Assembly: GCA_903900155.1 (NCBI GenBank)
Contig: CAIUMD010000073.1
Span: forward strand, 1 to 52,309
Direction of reading: 5' to 3'
DNA from: an uncultured Caulobacterales bacterium
GTDB taxonomy: Bacteria; Pseudomonadota; Alphaproteobacteria; Caulobacterales; Caulobacteraceae
DNA length: 52,309 nucleotides
Of this stretch, positions 38,351 through 46,967 are shown one piece after another; the stretch's first letter is position 1, and every line of letters begins with the position of its first letter. The position numbers and the translations under genes are program-made. The notes beneath the pieces are model-generated. The model was not told the origin of the DNA. It saw only the letters and a program-made list of their open reading frames with translations, and searched no databases.

Positions 38351-39604
38351 TCAGGTAGGCGTCTCATTTCCGAGCGTCAAGGTGGGAGATTGCCCCACCT
38401 CCAGCTTGGTGACGGGGCGGACAGCCGTGTCGATGGCGTCCAGTTCGTCCATCGGCTTGCCGCCGTGCTCGACCTTCAGCTTCTCGAACTCGCGCGCCTT
38501 GGGCAGGACGCGGCTCTCCAGCGAGCCGACGAAGGCGTTGTACTTGTCGACCGCCGCCGACAGCGACCGGCCGACCCCGGCTACATGGCCGCCCATGTCG
38601 GCGATACGCTTGTAGAGCTCGCGACCCAGGGCGGCGACCTCGACGGCGTTCTTGGCCTGGTCTTCGACCCGCCAGCCATAGGCGACGGCCTTGCAAAGCG
38701 CGAACAGGGTGGAGGGCGTGGTGATGATCACCTTCTTCTCCATCGCCTCGCTCATCAGCTCGGGCGTCCGTTCCAGGGCGGCGGCCAGGATGCCGTCGCC
38801 GGGGACGAACATGGTCACGAAGTCTGGCGACACCTCCAGGGCGTCCCAATAGGCCTTGGCCGACAGCTGCTGCACATGGGCGCGCAGGCTGGCGGCGTGT
38901 CGGACATAGGCCGCTTCGCGCGCGACCTCATCGCTGGCGTCCTGGGCCTCCAGATAGGCGTTCAGCGAGCACTTGGCGTCAATCACGAAGGCGGCGTTGC
39001 GCGGCATCCGCACGATGACGTCGGGTCGCAGGCGACCGGAGTCGAGCGACACCTGTTCGGTGAAGTCCACGCCATGCTGCAAGCCGGCCATTTCCAGCAC
39101 GTTGCGCAGCATCTGCTCGCCCCAGCGTCCCTGCACGCCGGCCCCGCGACGCAGGGCGGCCGACAGCTTGCGGGCCTCGGCCTGGGTGGCGGTCGAAGCC
39201 TCCATCAGGGCGGCGATCTGCGCCTTAAGGCCGCCGGTCTCCTCGGCGCGGGCCTTCTCGACGGCGGTGACCTGGGCCTCGAACTTGGCGAGCGTATCGG
39301 ACACCGGCTTCAGTTGGGCCTCGAGACGGGCCTGGGCCAGGTTGTCGCGGCTCTTGGCGTTCTCGTCGGCGCGCTTGATCAGCTGCTCGGCGATGGCGTT
39401 GGCGCTCTGGGAGGCCTGGGCCTTGATCAGCTCGATCTGGGTGGCGGTCTGGTCCTGCAACAGGCGCTCGCGCTCTTCCAGCCGCCAGATCTCGGCCTCG
39501 GCCCGGGCGGCCCGCTTTTGCGCGGTGAAGGCCCACAGGGCGCACGCGACGGCGGCCAGGGCGAAGACGAAGGCCAGGATGAGGAACGGATCAGAGAAGT
39601 TCAT
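38351..39604 (-). CDS. rmuC: DNA recombination protein RmuC
   Basis: A 417-residue protein with one N-terminal transmembrane helix (residues 6-26), a long coiled coil (about 28-150) and a C-terminal RmuC nuclease-like domain with [26 protein letters not shown] and VTMFVPGDG. RmuC limits inversions at short inverted repeats, interesting in a genome with many palindromic repeats. The exact catalytic role is not settled for the family. Confidence 0.92.
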   Translation of the reverse strand: MNFSDPFLILAFVFALAAVACALWAFTAQKRAARAEAEIWRLEERERLLQDQTATQIELIKAQASQSANAIAEQLIKRADENAKSRDNLAQARLEAQLKPVSDTLAKFEAQVTAVEKARAEETGGLKAQIAALMEASTATQAEARKLSAALRRGAGVQGRWGEQMLRNVLEMAGLQHGVDFTEQVSLDSGRLRPDVIVRMPRNAAFVIDAKCSLNAYLEAQDASDEVAREAAYVRHAASLRAHVQQLSAKAYWDALEVSPDFVTMFVPGDGILAAALERTPELMSEAMEKKVIITTPSTLFALCKAVAYGWRVEDQAKNAVEVAALGRELYKRIADMGGHVAGVGRSLSAAVDKYNAFVGSLESRVLPKAREFEKLKVEHGGKPMDELDAIDTAVRPVTKLEVGQSPTLTLGNETPT

Positions 39605-39659
39605 GCTCCGTTCTTACCGGGAGTCGGCGGCGGCTTAAAGGCCGCCGCCCGTATCGTGA

Positions 39660-39812
39660 TCAGTCGTCGCCGTCGGCCAGGTCGGCGATCATGCCGCTGA
39701 TCGGCTCGCCGGCGAAACCGGTGACGTTGTGGCCCTTGTCCACCACGCCGACCTTGGCCGGGTGCGGCGCTTCGGTTTCGGCTTCCGGAGCGTTGTCTTT
39801 GGGCGTGTTCAT
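39660..39812 (-). CDS. Small conserved-looking 50-residue protein
   Basis: A short acidic protein beginning MNTPKDNAPEAETEAPHPAK and ending in MIADLADGDD, with a GHNVTGFAGEPISG middle. GAGGG lies 9 bases before the ATG and third positions are strongly G/C, both signs of a real gene. It precedes rmuC on the same strand by 55 bases. No family is recognised; it is probably soluble and partly disordered. Confidence 0.6.
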   Translation of the reverse strand: MNTPKDNAPEAETEAPHPAKVGVVDKGHNVTGFAGEPISGMIADLADGDD

Positions 39813-39962
39813 GAAATCAGTCCCTCATCCCTGGCGTAGCGGCGGCTCGCCGAACGCGAGCATGTCGAGCTTGGCATGGCCAAGCGGGGCTGTCAGTGGG
39901 CAGCTCTCGATCTGCGCGCATTGAGCGTCTAGATGCTCGGCGTCGTCGCAAGGAGCGCCAGC

Positions 39963-40835
39963 ATGGCCCGACTTTGGATCATCGGACCGGGCGCGGTCGG
40001 CAGGACCCTGGGACGGTTGTTCCATATCCGCGGCGCGTTCGAGATCGCCGGCATCGCAGCGCGCACGGCGGAGCGCGCTCAGGCCGGCCGGGCCTTCATC
40101 GGCGCCGGAGAGGTCATCGAGCTGGCGGCCTTCTCCCCTCGCCCTGGCGACGTGGTGATGCTGTCGGTGCGCGACGAGGCCATCGGCGGCGTCGCCGCGC
40201 GGCTGGCCGAGGTCGTCGATCCGGCGGGGCTGATCGTCTTCCACTGCAGCGGGGCGCGCGACCTCGAAACCCTGGCGCCGTTGCGCGGCGCCGCCCTGGC
40301 GGCGCTGCATCCGGTCAAGGCTTTCGCCGATCCGGCCCGCGAGGTCGCCACCTTCGCCGGCGTGGTCTGCACCCTGCAAGGTGATCCGGCGGCGCTGGAC
40401 GCCCTGGCCCCGGCCGTGCGGACAATCGGCGGCGAGCCGGTGGCGCTGGAGGCCGGCGTCGACCGGCGGCTCTACCACGCCGGCGCGGTGTTCGCGTCGA
40501 ACTACCTGACGACCTTGGTCCAGGCGGCGCTGGACGCTCATGCGGCGGCGGGGATCGGCCAGGCCGACAGCTTGCGGATCCTCGCGCCCATCCTGCGCGA
40601 CGCCCTGGGCGCGATCCTGGAGCGCGGTCCCGTCCAGGCCCTGACCGGCCCGATCGCCCGGGGCGACGCCGCCACCGTCGCCGCCCAAGCCGAAGGGCTG
40701 GCCGCCCACGATCCAGGCCTAGCCGACCTCTACAAGGAACTGGGCCGCCGGACGTTGGACCTGTCACGGCGCAAGTCGCCGGACCGGGACCTCACCGCCC
40801 TCGCACAGGTGCTGGCCAAGCTGGCATCCGACTGA
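39963..40835 (+). CDS. DUF2520 / Rossmann-like oxidoreductase-type protein
   Basis: A 290-residue protein with an N-terminal dinucleotide-binding fold (IIGPGAVGRTLGRLF, residues 5-19) and a C-terminal DUF2520 helical domain that includes HPVKAFADP and YHAGAVFASNYL. It is related to NADP-dependent ketopantoate and pyrroline reductases, but the substrate is unknown. AAGGAG lies 7 bases before ATG 39963. An upstream start at 39933 is less likely. Confidence 0.8.
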   Translation: MARLWIIGPGAVGRTLGRLFHIRGAFEIAGIAARTAERAQAGRAFIGAGEVIELAAFSPRPGDVVMLSVRDEAIGGVAARLAEVVDPAGLIVFHCSGARDLETLAPLRGAALAALHPVKAFADPAREVATFAGVVCTLQGDPAALDALAPAVRTIGGEPVALEAGVDRRLYHAGAVFASNYLTTLVQAALDAHAAAGIGQADSLRILAPILRDALGAILERGPVQALTGPIARGDAATVAAQAEGLAAHDPGLADLYKELGRRTLDLSRRKSPDRDLTALAQVLAKLASD

Positions 40836-40841
40836 GAAGCC

Positions 40842-40937
40842 GAAAACCTCGTCCTTCGACAGGCTCAGGATGAGGTTTTCTACTGAAACACCGTTTCAAA
40901 AGTAGTCCTCACCCTGAGCTTGTCGAAGGGCGAGGAC
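40842..40937. repeat. REP-like hairpin pair (family 1)
   Basis: Forward unit at 40842-40880 with outer arms GAAAACC/GGTTTTC and reverse unit at 40905-40937 with arms GTCC/GGAC. Both keep the TCGACAGGCTC-type loop (the second has AAGCT). The pair lies between the convergent DUF2520 and recR genes. Confidence 0.85.
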
Positions 40938-40945
40938 GGCCCCGC

Positions 40946-41548
40946 CTAGGCCGGGCGGCGGGCGCGTAGGGCCTGGGCGATGGTGCCGTCGTCCAGCCAG
41001 TCGAGGTCGCCGCCCACGGGCACCCCGCGCGCCAGCATGGTCACCGGCACGTTGGTCCTCGCCAGGCGGTCGGCGATGTAGTGGGCGGTCGTCTGGCCGT
41101 CGACCGTGGCCGGCAGGGCCAGGATCACCTCGGACACCTCGCCGTCGGCCACGCGGGCCGCCAGCTCGCCGATGCGCAGGGCTTCGGGCCCGACGCCGTC
41201 CAGGGCCGACAGCAAGCCGCCCAGCACATGATAGCGCCCCCGGAACGCGCCGCCGCGCTCCATGGCCCAGACCGAGCCGACCTCCTCGACCACGCACAGC
41301 AGGCGCTGGTCGCGCGAACCGTCGGCGCAGATCGAGCAAGGATCGGTGACGTCCAGCGAGCCACAGACGGAGCAGGTGCGCACCTTGGCCTGGGCCTCGG
41401 CCATAGCCAGGGCCAGCGGCGCCAGCAGGGTGTCGCGCTTCTTCAGCAGGGCCAGAGCCGCCCGCCGGCCCGAACGCGGCCCCAGGCCCGGCAGCTTGGA
41501 CAGCAGGGCGATCAGGCGCTCGATCTCGGGTCCGGCGGAGGCTCCCAA
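40946..41548 (-). CDS. recR: Recombination mediator RecR
   Basis: A 200-residue protein of the RecFOR repair pathway. It has a helix-hairpin-helix ([13 protein letters not shown]), a four-cysteine zinc finger ([16 protein letters not shown]) and a Toprim domain ([12 protein letters not shown], then [16 protein letters not shown]). The TTG start lies 5 bases after the ybaB stop. The dnaX-ybaB-recR order is conserved across bacteria. Confidence 0.95.
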   Translation of the reverse strand: MGASAGPEIERLIALLSKLPGLGPRSGRRAALALLKKRDTLLAPLALAMAEAQAKVRTCSVCGSLDVTDPCSICADGSRDQRLLCVVEEVGSVWAMERGGAFRGRYHVLGGLLSALDGVGPEALRIGELAARVADGEVSEVILALPATVDGQTTAHYIADRLARTNVPVTMLARGVPVGGDLDWLDDGTIAQALRARRPA

Positions 41549-41553
41549 GGGCT

Positions 41554-41883
41554 TTAGAACTTCATCCCGGGCATGCCGCCCATCAGGCCCGCCATCGGAC
41601 CGGCGGCGTCCTGCATCATCTGGGCCTGCTTGGCGTCCAGCTTCTTCTTGGCGTCGGCGTGGGCGGCGATGATCAGGTCGGCGATGACCTCACCCTCGCC
41701 CGGCTGCACCAGGCTTTCGTCCATCAGCACCCGCACCAGCTCGCCCGTGCCCATCAGGGTGACGGTGACCATGCCGCCGCCCGACGTGCCGTCGACCGTG
41801 CTGACGGCCAGCTGCGCCTGGGCGTCGGCCAGTTTCTGCTGCATGGCCTGGGCCTGCTTCATCAGGCCGCCGAGGTCTTTCAT
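41554..41883 (-). CDS. ybaB: YbaB/EbfC nucleoid-associated protein
   Basis: A 109-residue DNA-binding protein. [18 protein letters not shown] is the typical N-terminal helix, followed by the [18 protein letters not shown] beta-sheet and a glycine/methionine-rich C-terminus ([11 protein letters not shown]). It forms tweezer-like dimers that bind DNA. It sits between dnaX and recR as usual. Confidence 0.94.
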   Translation of the reverse strand: MKDLGGLMKQAQAMQQKLADAQAQLAVSTVDGTSGGGMVTVTLMGTGELVRVLMDESLVQPGEGEVIADLIIAAHADAKKKLDAKQAQMMQDAAGPMAGLMGGMPGMKF

Positions 41884-41905
41884 CGCTTAATCTCCAAACC
41901 TAACC

Positions 41906-41994
41906 TGTCATCCCGGCGAAAGCCGGGACCGCCGGAAACGCCGGCGCTTGCCGCGATCCCGGCTCGGCGCGCTGCGCGCTTGGCCGGGAAGACA
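41906..41994. repeat. Palindromic intergenic repeat (family 3) between dnaX and ybaB
   Basis: The element opens with TGTCATCCCGGC-GAAA-GCCGGGA, a 7-base GC stem with a GAAA tetraloop, and closes with CCGGGAAGACA, giving TGTC/GACA termini. A GGCGCG/CGCGC stem lies inside. It resembles mobile TGTCATCCCGGC repeats seen widely in Alphaproteobacteria. It may attenuate or process the dnaX-ybaB transcript. Confidence 0.7.
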
Positions 41995-42004
41995 GCTTTA
42001 ATTG

Positions 42005-43831
42005 TCAGCCCTCTTCCTCATCCGGCTCCAGCGGCGGGGTTTCCGGCGTCAGGAGCTTGCGGATCTCGACGATCTCGGCGCCGGGGAAGGCCGACAGCAC
42101 CGAGGCGACGAAGGGATCGGACTTGATCTCCTCCAGCGCCTCGCGCTCCTCGCGCTTCTGGCGCTCCATCAGGCTCTCGGCCCCGCCGCCGCCTTCGGCC
42201 GCCACCAGCCAGGGCTGGCCGGTGTGCTCCTTCAGGAAGCGGACCAGGCGGCCGGCCAGGTTCCCAGGCGCGCCGGGCGCGGCCTCGAAGGTGATGGCGC
42301 CGGGGCGGAAGCTGATCGGGCGGATATATTGCTCGGCGTCCAGGCGCAGGCCGATGTCGCGTTTGGCCGCGATCAAGGCCATGACGTCGTCGAACGAGGC
42401 GACCACCGGGGCGGCCTGCTGACCGGGCGCGACCATGATCATCGGCGCCTGGGCCGAGACTGCGCCGCCGGAACCGCCGCCGATAGCGACGCCGCCACCA
42501 GGACCACCGCCACCGATCGGCGCGCCGTCGCGCAGGGCCTTCAGCGCCTCTTCCGGACCGGGCAGGTCGGCGGCGTAGCACAGGCGGATCAGGGCCATCT
42601 CGGCCGCGGCCATGGCGTCGGGCGCGCGGCGCACCTCCTCATGGGCTTTCAGCAGCATCTGCCAGAGCCTGGACAGCGTGCCGGCCGAGGTGTGGGCCCC
42701 GATGGCGGCCAGGCGCGCGGCCTGCTCCTTGGGCATCGACAGCGCATCGGGCCCCAGCGCCTTGGACACCGCCGAGCTGTGGCAGTGGTCGAGGACATCG
42801 AGCATCACCACCGCCGGGTCGGCCCCGAAGCCCCACAGGGCGCGGAAGCCCTCCAGCGCGCCCTTGGTCTTGCCGGCCATGACGTTTTCGAACAGGGCGA
42901 TGGTCTGGCCGCGGTCGGCCAGGCCCAGCATGTCGCGCACGACGGCCGAGGTGACGGTCGCGCCGCGATCGGTCTGGACGATCGCCTGGTCCAGCAGCGA
43001 CAGGCCGTCGCGCACCGAACCCTCGGCGGCGCGGGCGATCAGGGCCAGGGCGTCGGTCTCGATCCGCGCGCCTTCCTTGGCCGAGATCTTGTCGAAGTGC
43101 TTGACCAGCACGTCCGGCTCGACCCGGCGCAGGTCGAAGCGCTGGGTGCGCGACAGGATCGTCACCGGAACTTTTCGGATCTCGGTGGTGGCGAAGATGA
43201 ACTTGGCGTGCGGCGGCGGCTCTTCCAGCGTCTTCAGCAGGGCGTTGAACGCCGCCGTCGACAGCATGTGCACTTCGTCGATGATGTAGACCTTGTAGCG
43301 CGCCTCGACGGGCGCATAGCGCACCCCGTCCAGCAGTTCGCGCATCTCGTCGACCTTGGTGCGGGAGGCGGCGTCCAGCTCCAGCACGTCCATGTGCCGG
43401 CCCTCGATGATGGCGCGGCAGTGGTAGCCTTCCTGGGTCAGGTCGACCGAAGGGCCTTTGACGGTGTCGGTCTCGTAGTTCAGGGCGCGGGCCAGCAGGC
43501 GCGCGGTCGTGGTCTTGCCGACCCCGCGGACGCCGGTGAGCATGAAGGCGTGGGCGATACGGCCCGTGGAGAACGCATTGGCCAGGGTGCGGACCATGGC
43601 CTCCTGGCCGATCAGGTCCTCGAAGGTGCGCGGGCGGTATTTCCGCGCCAGCACGGTGTAGGCGTCGCCCTTCTCGCCCTCCGGCGGGGTCTCGACGACG
43701 GGACGCGATTCTTCAGAGGCAGCCGGAGCCGGCGCCTCGCCGAAGATGTCGGCGGTGTTCTCGTCGCGCTCGGCGGGGGCTTCGTCCCACGGCGGCGCGG
43801 AATCAGGCGAGAGGTCGTCGTGGTCGGCCAT
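42005..43831 (-). CDS. dnaX: DNA polymerase III subunit tau/gamma
   Basis: A 608-residue clamp-loader ATPase. An acidic, proline-rich extension (residues 1-55) precedes YTVLARKYRPRTFEDLIGQE. The Walker A GVRGVGKTT is at 100-108, IIDEVHMLS is the Walker B and ATTEIRKVP is sensor 1. Domain III and a glycine-rich linker lead to the tau-specific C-terminus, which binds polymerase alpha and DnaB. In the zinc module only one of the four usual cysteines remains (C128). I see no clear slippery heptamer, so a short gamma form by frameshift is not supported here. Confidence 0.94.
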   Translation of the reverse strand: MADHDDLSPDSAPPWDEAPAERDENTADIFGEAPAPAASEESRPVVETPPEGEKGDAYTVLARKYRPRTFEDLIGQEAMVRTLANAFSTGRIAHAFMLTGVRGVGKTTTARLLARALNYETDTVKGPSVDLTQEGYHCRAIIEGRHMDVLELDAASRTKVDEMRELLDGVRYAPVEARYKVYIIDEVHMLSTAAFNALLKTLEEPPPHAKFIFATTEIRKVPVTILSRTQRFDLRRVEPDVLVKHFDKISAKEGARIETDALALIARAAEGSVRDGLSLLDQAIVQTDRGATVTSAVVRDMLGLADRGQTIALFENVMAGKTKGALEGFRALWGFGADPAVVMLDVLDHCHSSAVSKALGPDALSMPKEQAARLAAIGAHTSAGTLSRLWQMLLKAHEEVRRAPDAMAAAEMALIRLCYAADLPGPEEALKALRDGAPIGGGGPGGGVAIGGGSGGAVSAQAPMIMVAPGQQAAPVVASFDDVMALIAAKRDIGLRLDAEQYIRPISFRPGAITFEAAPGAPGNLAGRLVRFLKEHTGQPWLVAAEGGGGAESLMERQKREEREALEEIKSDPFVASVLSAFPGAEIVEIRKLLTPETPPLEPDEEEG

Positions 43832-43921
43832 GGCGCTAAGTGTAGTGGGGCGACGGGCGCAGAAAAAGCCTCACGCTCAACGGCGCGTCGATCTGCTGAC
43901 AGATTTTGGGGAAAAGAGAAG

Positions 43922-44019
43922 GTGGAGACCGGACAGCGACCCAGAGGTGATCTTGTTGTGGCTGCTGCCTCTCGGCCCTGACCAGGTTGGCAAGGACTCC
44001 GTCCGCGCCGATCTCCGAG
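43922..44019 (-). ncRNA. ffs: 4.5S / SRP RNA
   Basis: On the minus strand 43983-43960 carries the domain IV core: GGTCAGG (43983-43977), then GAGAGGCAGCAGCC, which binds Ffh. The ends pair: GGAGATCGG near the 5' end with CCGGTCTCC near the 3' end. The total is about 98 bases, the size of an alphaproteobacterial small SRP RNA. A T-rich tract (TTCTCTTTTCCCC) follows the 3' end and probably terminates it. Ends are accurate to within about 5 bases. Confidence 0.88.
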
Positions 44020-44022
44020 GCC

Positions 44023-44051
44023 TATATCGCGACTCCGGACGAAGGATGCAA
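44023..44051 (-). promoter_or_regulatory. Promoter of the SRP RNA gene
   Basis: On the minus strand TTGCAT (44051-44046) and GATATA (44028-44023) are separated by 17 bases and lie directly before the RNA 5' end. This is a good sigma-70 type pair, as expected for a stable RNA. Confidence 0.75.
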
Positions 44052-44110
44052 GACGCATGACGCCTCTGCGACGTCGTGACGAGCGTTCGCACTCGCGCTA
44101 GAGACGTCGC

Positions 44111-45052
44111 ATGGCTCTTTCGATCATCACCAACACCTTCGCCGGCAACCCGTTGAACCGCGACGGCGAACGCCGCGGCGACGAGGCCTGGCTGGCCGAA
44201 AAACTGGCCGACGCCGAATCCCTGGCCGTGGCGCTGTGGAACGGCAAGCCCTTGGTCGAGGACGTGCTGGGCGAGGACGGCAAGCCCACCGGGGTCCAGA
44301 TCGCCTATCTGCGCGCCGACATGGCCCAGGATCTGGCCGGCGGCGCCGAGAAGCTGCTCTATATGGGCCTGTGGAAGGACATCGCGGTGTTCGCGGTCGA
44401 CATCGACACGGCCGCCGATCCCGCCGAGGGCCCTCTGCAGGGCCTGGGCCGGTTCGAGGAGCTGCGCGGCGCGGCCGCCACCCTGCCCGCCGCCGACGCC
44501 GGGATTCTCGCGACCGCCAAGTCAATGTTCGAATGGCGTCGCCGCCACCGCTGGTGCAGCAACTGCGGCCAGAAAAGCGAGGTCTCCGACGGGGGCTGGA
44601 AGCGCATCTGCCCGTCCTGCGAGACCGAACACTTCCCGCGCACCGACCCGGTGGCGATCATGCTGGCCATCCACGACGGCAAGTGCCTGCTGGGTCGCCA
44701 GGCGGCCTGGCCCAAGGGCATGTTCTCGGCCCTGGCCGGCTTCATCGAGCCCGGCGAGACCATCGAGGAAGCCTGCGCTCGCGAGCTGCACGAAGAGGCC
44801 GGCCTGAAGGCGACGGCCGTCCGCTACCACTCCAGCCAGCCCTGGCCGTGGCCCGGCTCGCTGATGATGGGCCTGATAGCGGACGTCGAGAACGCCGACG
44901 CCGCGCCCGACCAGACCGAGCTGGAAGAGGTGCGCTGGTTTACGAAGGAAGAGGCGGCGCAACTGATCAAGGGCGAGCTGGAGGGCGTGTTCGCCCCGCC
45001 GCCGCTGGCGATCGCGCATCAGCTGATCAAGGCCTGGGCGGAGGAGGCGTAA
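44111..45052 (+). CDS. nudC: NADH pyrophosphatase (Nudix)
   Basis: A 313-residue NudC-type hydrolase of NAD(H) and NAD-capped RNA. A zinc ribbon (CSNCGQ, then CPSC) precedes the Nudix box GFIEPGETIEEACARELHEEAG. The NudC-specific SQPWPWPGSLM follows. It is transcribed away from the SRP RNA promoter. The N-terminal domain (residues 1-130) is the variable dimer part of the family. Confidence 0.94.
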   Translation: MALSIITNTFAGNPLNRDGERRGDEAWLAEKLADAESLAVALWNGKPLVEDVLGEDGKPTGVQIAYLRADMAQDLAGGAEKLLYMGLWKDIAVFAVDIDTAADPAEGPLQGLGRFEELRGAAATLPAADAGILATAKSMFEWRRRHRWCSNCGQKSEVSDGGWKRICPSCETEHFPRTDPVAIMLAIHDGKCLLGRQAAWPKGMFSALAGFIEPGETIEEACARELHEEAGLKATAVRYHSSQPWPWPGSLMMGLIADVENADAAPDQTELEEVRWFTKEEAAQLIKGELEGVFAPPPLAIAHQLIKAWAEEA

Positions 45053-45059
45053 GCCACGG

Positions 45060-45177
45060 AATCTGCTCCCCCACTGGGGGAGCTGTCGGCGAAGCCGACT
45101 GAGGGGGCGTCGCCGGCCTATGCCGAGCTGCCCCCTCCGGCCCTCCGGGCCACCTCCCCCAGCGGGGGAGGAGATTT
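45060..45177. repeat. Multi-stem palindromic intergenic repeat (family 2)
   Basis: Bounded by AATCTGCTCCCCC and GGGGGAGGAGATTT. It contains, in order, a CTCCCCC/GGGGGAG hairpin, GTCGGCGAAGCCGAC, GAGGGGGC pairing with GCCCCCTC, GGCCCTCCGGGCC and a second CTCCCCC/GGGGGAG hairpin. It lies between the convergent nudC and amn genes, the same context as the copy at 33136. Confidence 0.82.
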
Positions 45178-45189
45178 GCGGAACCACTC

Positions 45190-46644
45190 TTACCTAAACG
45201 GCGGCTCGTCGAACGCCCGAAGCTTCCGCGAGTGCAGGTTCGGCCCCTCGGCGTGCAGCAGCTTGCAGGCCAGGATGCCGATCTGCAGGTGCTGGCTGAT
45301 CGCCCGCTCGTAGAAGGCGTTGGCCTGGCCGGGCAGCTTGATCTCGCCGTGCAGCGGCTTGTCCGACACGCACAGCAGCGTCCCGTACGGCACCCGGAAA
45401 CGATAGCCCTGGGCCGAGATCGTCGCCGACTCCATGTCGATGGCCACGGCCCGGCTCTGGTTGAAGCGCAGGGCCGAGAGGCTGTGGCGCAGTTCCCAGT
45501 TGCGGTCGTCGGTGGTGACGACGGTGCCGGTGCGCAGGCGCTTCTTCAGCTGGTCGCCGCTGTCGCCGCTGATCGCCTTGGAGGCGTCGTAGAGCGCGCG
45601 CTGAACCTCGGCGATCGAGGGCACGGGGATTTCCGGCGGCAGCACGGCGTCCAGCACGTGGTCGTCGCGCAGATAGGCGTGGGCCAGGACGTAGTCGCCG
45701 ATGGTCTGGGTGTCGCGCAGGCCGCCGCAGTGGCCGATCATCAGCCAGGCCTGCGGGCGCAGCACCGCCAGGTGGTCGCAGATGGTCTTGGCGTTGGACG
45801 GACCGACGCCGATATTGACCAGCGTCACGCCCGACCCGCCCGGGGCCATCAGGTGGTAGGCCGGCATCTGGTGCTTGCGCCAGGTCGACTCCGCCACCGC
45901 CAGTTCCGGATTGGCCGTGTTGGCGGTGATGGTCAGGCCGCCCGCGCAGGACAGGGCCGTGTAGGGGCTGTCGGGCGCCTTCAGCTGTTCGATGCCCCAG
46001 CGCACGAACTCGTCGACATAACGATTGTAGTTCGTGAACAGGATGAACTGCTGCACGTCCTCGGCCGGGGCGCCGGTGTAGTGCTTGAGGCGCGCCAGCG
46101 AGAAGTCGGTGCGCAGGCCGTCGAACAGCGACAAGGGCCGCGTCTCCTCCAGGGCCGGGTTCCAGACGCCGTCGGCGATCTCGTCGCCGATGAAGGCCAG
46201 GTCCGTGGTCGGGAAGAAGCGGGCGATGTCCTCGCTGCGGACGTCGGCCTGGTTCAGGTCGATCGTGGCGTCCAGCACGTACGGATAGGGGATCTCCTGG
46301 CGGGAGCGATCGACCTCGATCTCGACGTCGAAGTCGTCCATCAGCAGCCCCAGCTGCTCGACCAGATAGTCCTTGAACTGGGCCGGCTTGGTCACGGTCG
46401 TCGAATAGACGCCTGGACGGCTGACGCGGGCGTACGAACGGGCCAGCTTCGGCGGCAGGGCCTCGGGATCGTAGGTCAGGCGCAGCTCGGGATAGGCGAA
46501 CGTGCCGTCGAACCGCGCCTGCGGGTCGGGGCGGGTTCCGTTTTCGAGATAGGCGCGCAGGGCGGTCCGGAGAGCGTCGACGGCGCGTTCGTATTCGTCA
46601 TTGAGCCGTTCGACGACGGCGATTGCTTTTTCTTGGTTTGACAT
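45190..46644 (-). CDS. amn: AMP nucleosidase
   Basis: A 484-residue enzyme that splits AMP into adenine and ribose 5-phosphate. The N-terminal regulatory half (to about residue 200) is followed by the nucleoside-phosphorylase-like catalytic half. Diagnostic segments are NIGVGPSNAKTICDHLAVLRP, MIGHCGGLRDTQ, DYVLAHAYLRDDHVLD and AIDMESATISAQGYRF. Length is that of E. coli Amn. Confidence 0.93.
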   Translation of the reverse strand: MSNQEKAIAVVERLNDEYERAVDALRTALRAYLENGTRPDPQARFDGTFAYPELRLTYDPEALPPKLARSYARVSRPGVYSTTVTKPAQFKDYLVEQLGLLMDDFDVEIEVDRSRQEIPYPYVLDATIDLNQADVRSEDIARFFPTTDLAFIGDEIADGVWNPALEETRPLSLFDGLRTDFSLARLKHYTGAPAEDVQQFILFTNYNRYVDEFVRWGIEQLKAPDSPYTALSCAGGLTITANTANPELAVAESTWRKHQMPAYHLMAPGGSGVTLVNIGVGPSNAKTICDHLAVLRPQAWLMIGHCGGLRDTQTIGDYVLAHAYLRDDHVLDAVLPPEIPVPSIAEVQRALYDASKAISGDSGDQLKKRLRTGTVVTTDDRNWELRHSLSALRFNQSRAVAIDMESATISAQGYRFRVPYGTLLCVSDKPLHGEIKLPGQANAFYERAISQHLQIGILACKLLHAEGPNLHSRKLRAFDEPPFR

Positions 46645-46967
46645 GGGTCCTTATAGCGGCGTTTTGCGACGTTGGCGAGACGCCGGCCCGGCCAAATGGG
46701 AATCATTTATTACTTATCGAGGATGAGGACGTCGCGCGGGCTTCCGTCTTCGAAGATGAGCCCATTTCTTCGGCTTGGCGCGTCGGAAGCCGTGTCGGAC
46801 CGCCTCTAGGGCATGGACGAACCCGCGTTCGTCGGCCACAAGGGCGGAAATGCTCAAGGAAGGAGCGGATGGCGGCGCGGGCGTTCTCGCGCGTCGTTCC
46901 TTTCGGAAACCAGAACACGCCGTCGACGCCCGCCAATGATCTTGGTGGGGGGCGCCAGGGGGACTGA
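46645..46967. other. Gap between divergent amn and the symporter gene, with a possible decayed gene
   Basis: No intact gene is visible in these 323 bases. On the minus strand three consecutive frames each look coding in turn: FWFPKGTTRENARAAIRSF near 46920-46860, then VADERGFVHALEAVRHGF near 46850-46790, then GLIFEDGSPRDVLILDK ending at the stop 46710-46712. This suggests one small gene of about 80 codons broken by two frameshifts. The promoters of amn and the symporter should also lie here but I could not place them. Confidence 0.35.

Noticed and set aside
46623..46967. 114-residue plus-strand frame with a LLLIEDEDV segment resembling a receiver domain
   Set aside because: The likeness is confined to a few residues, the frame overlaps the start of amn, and no other receiver motif follows.
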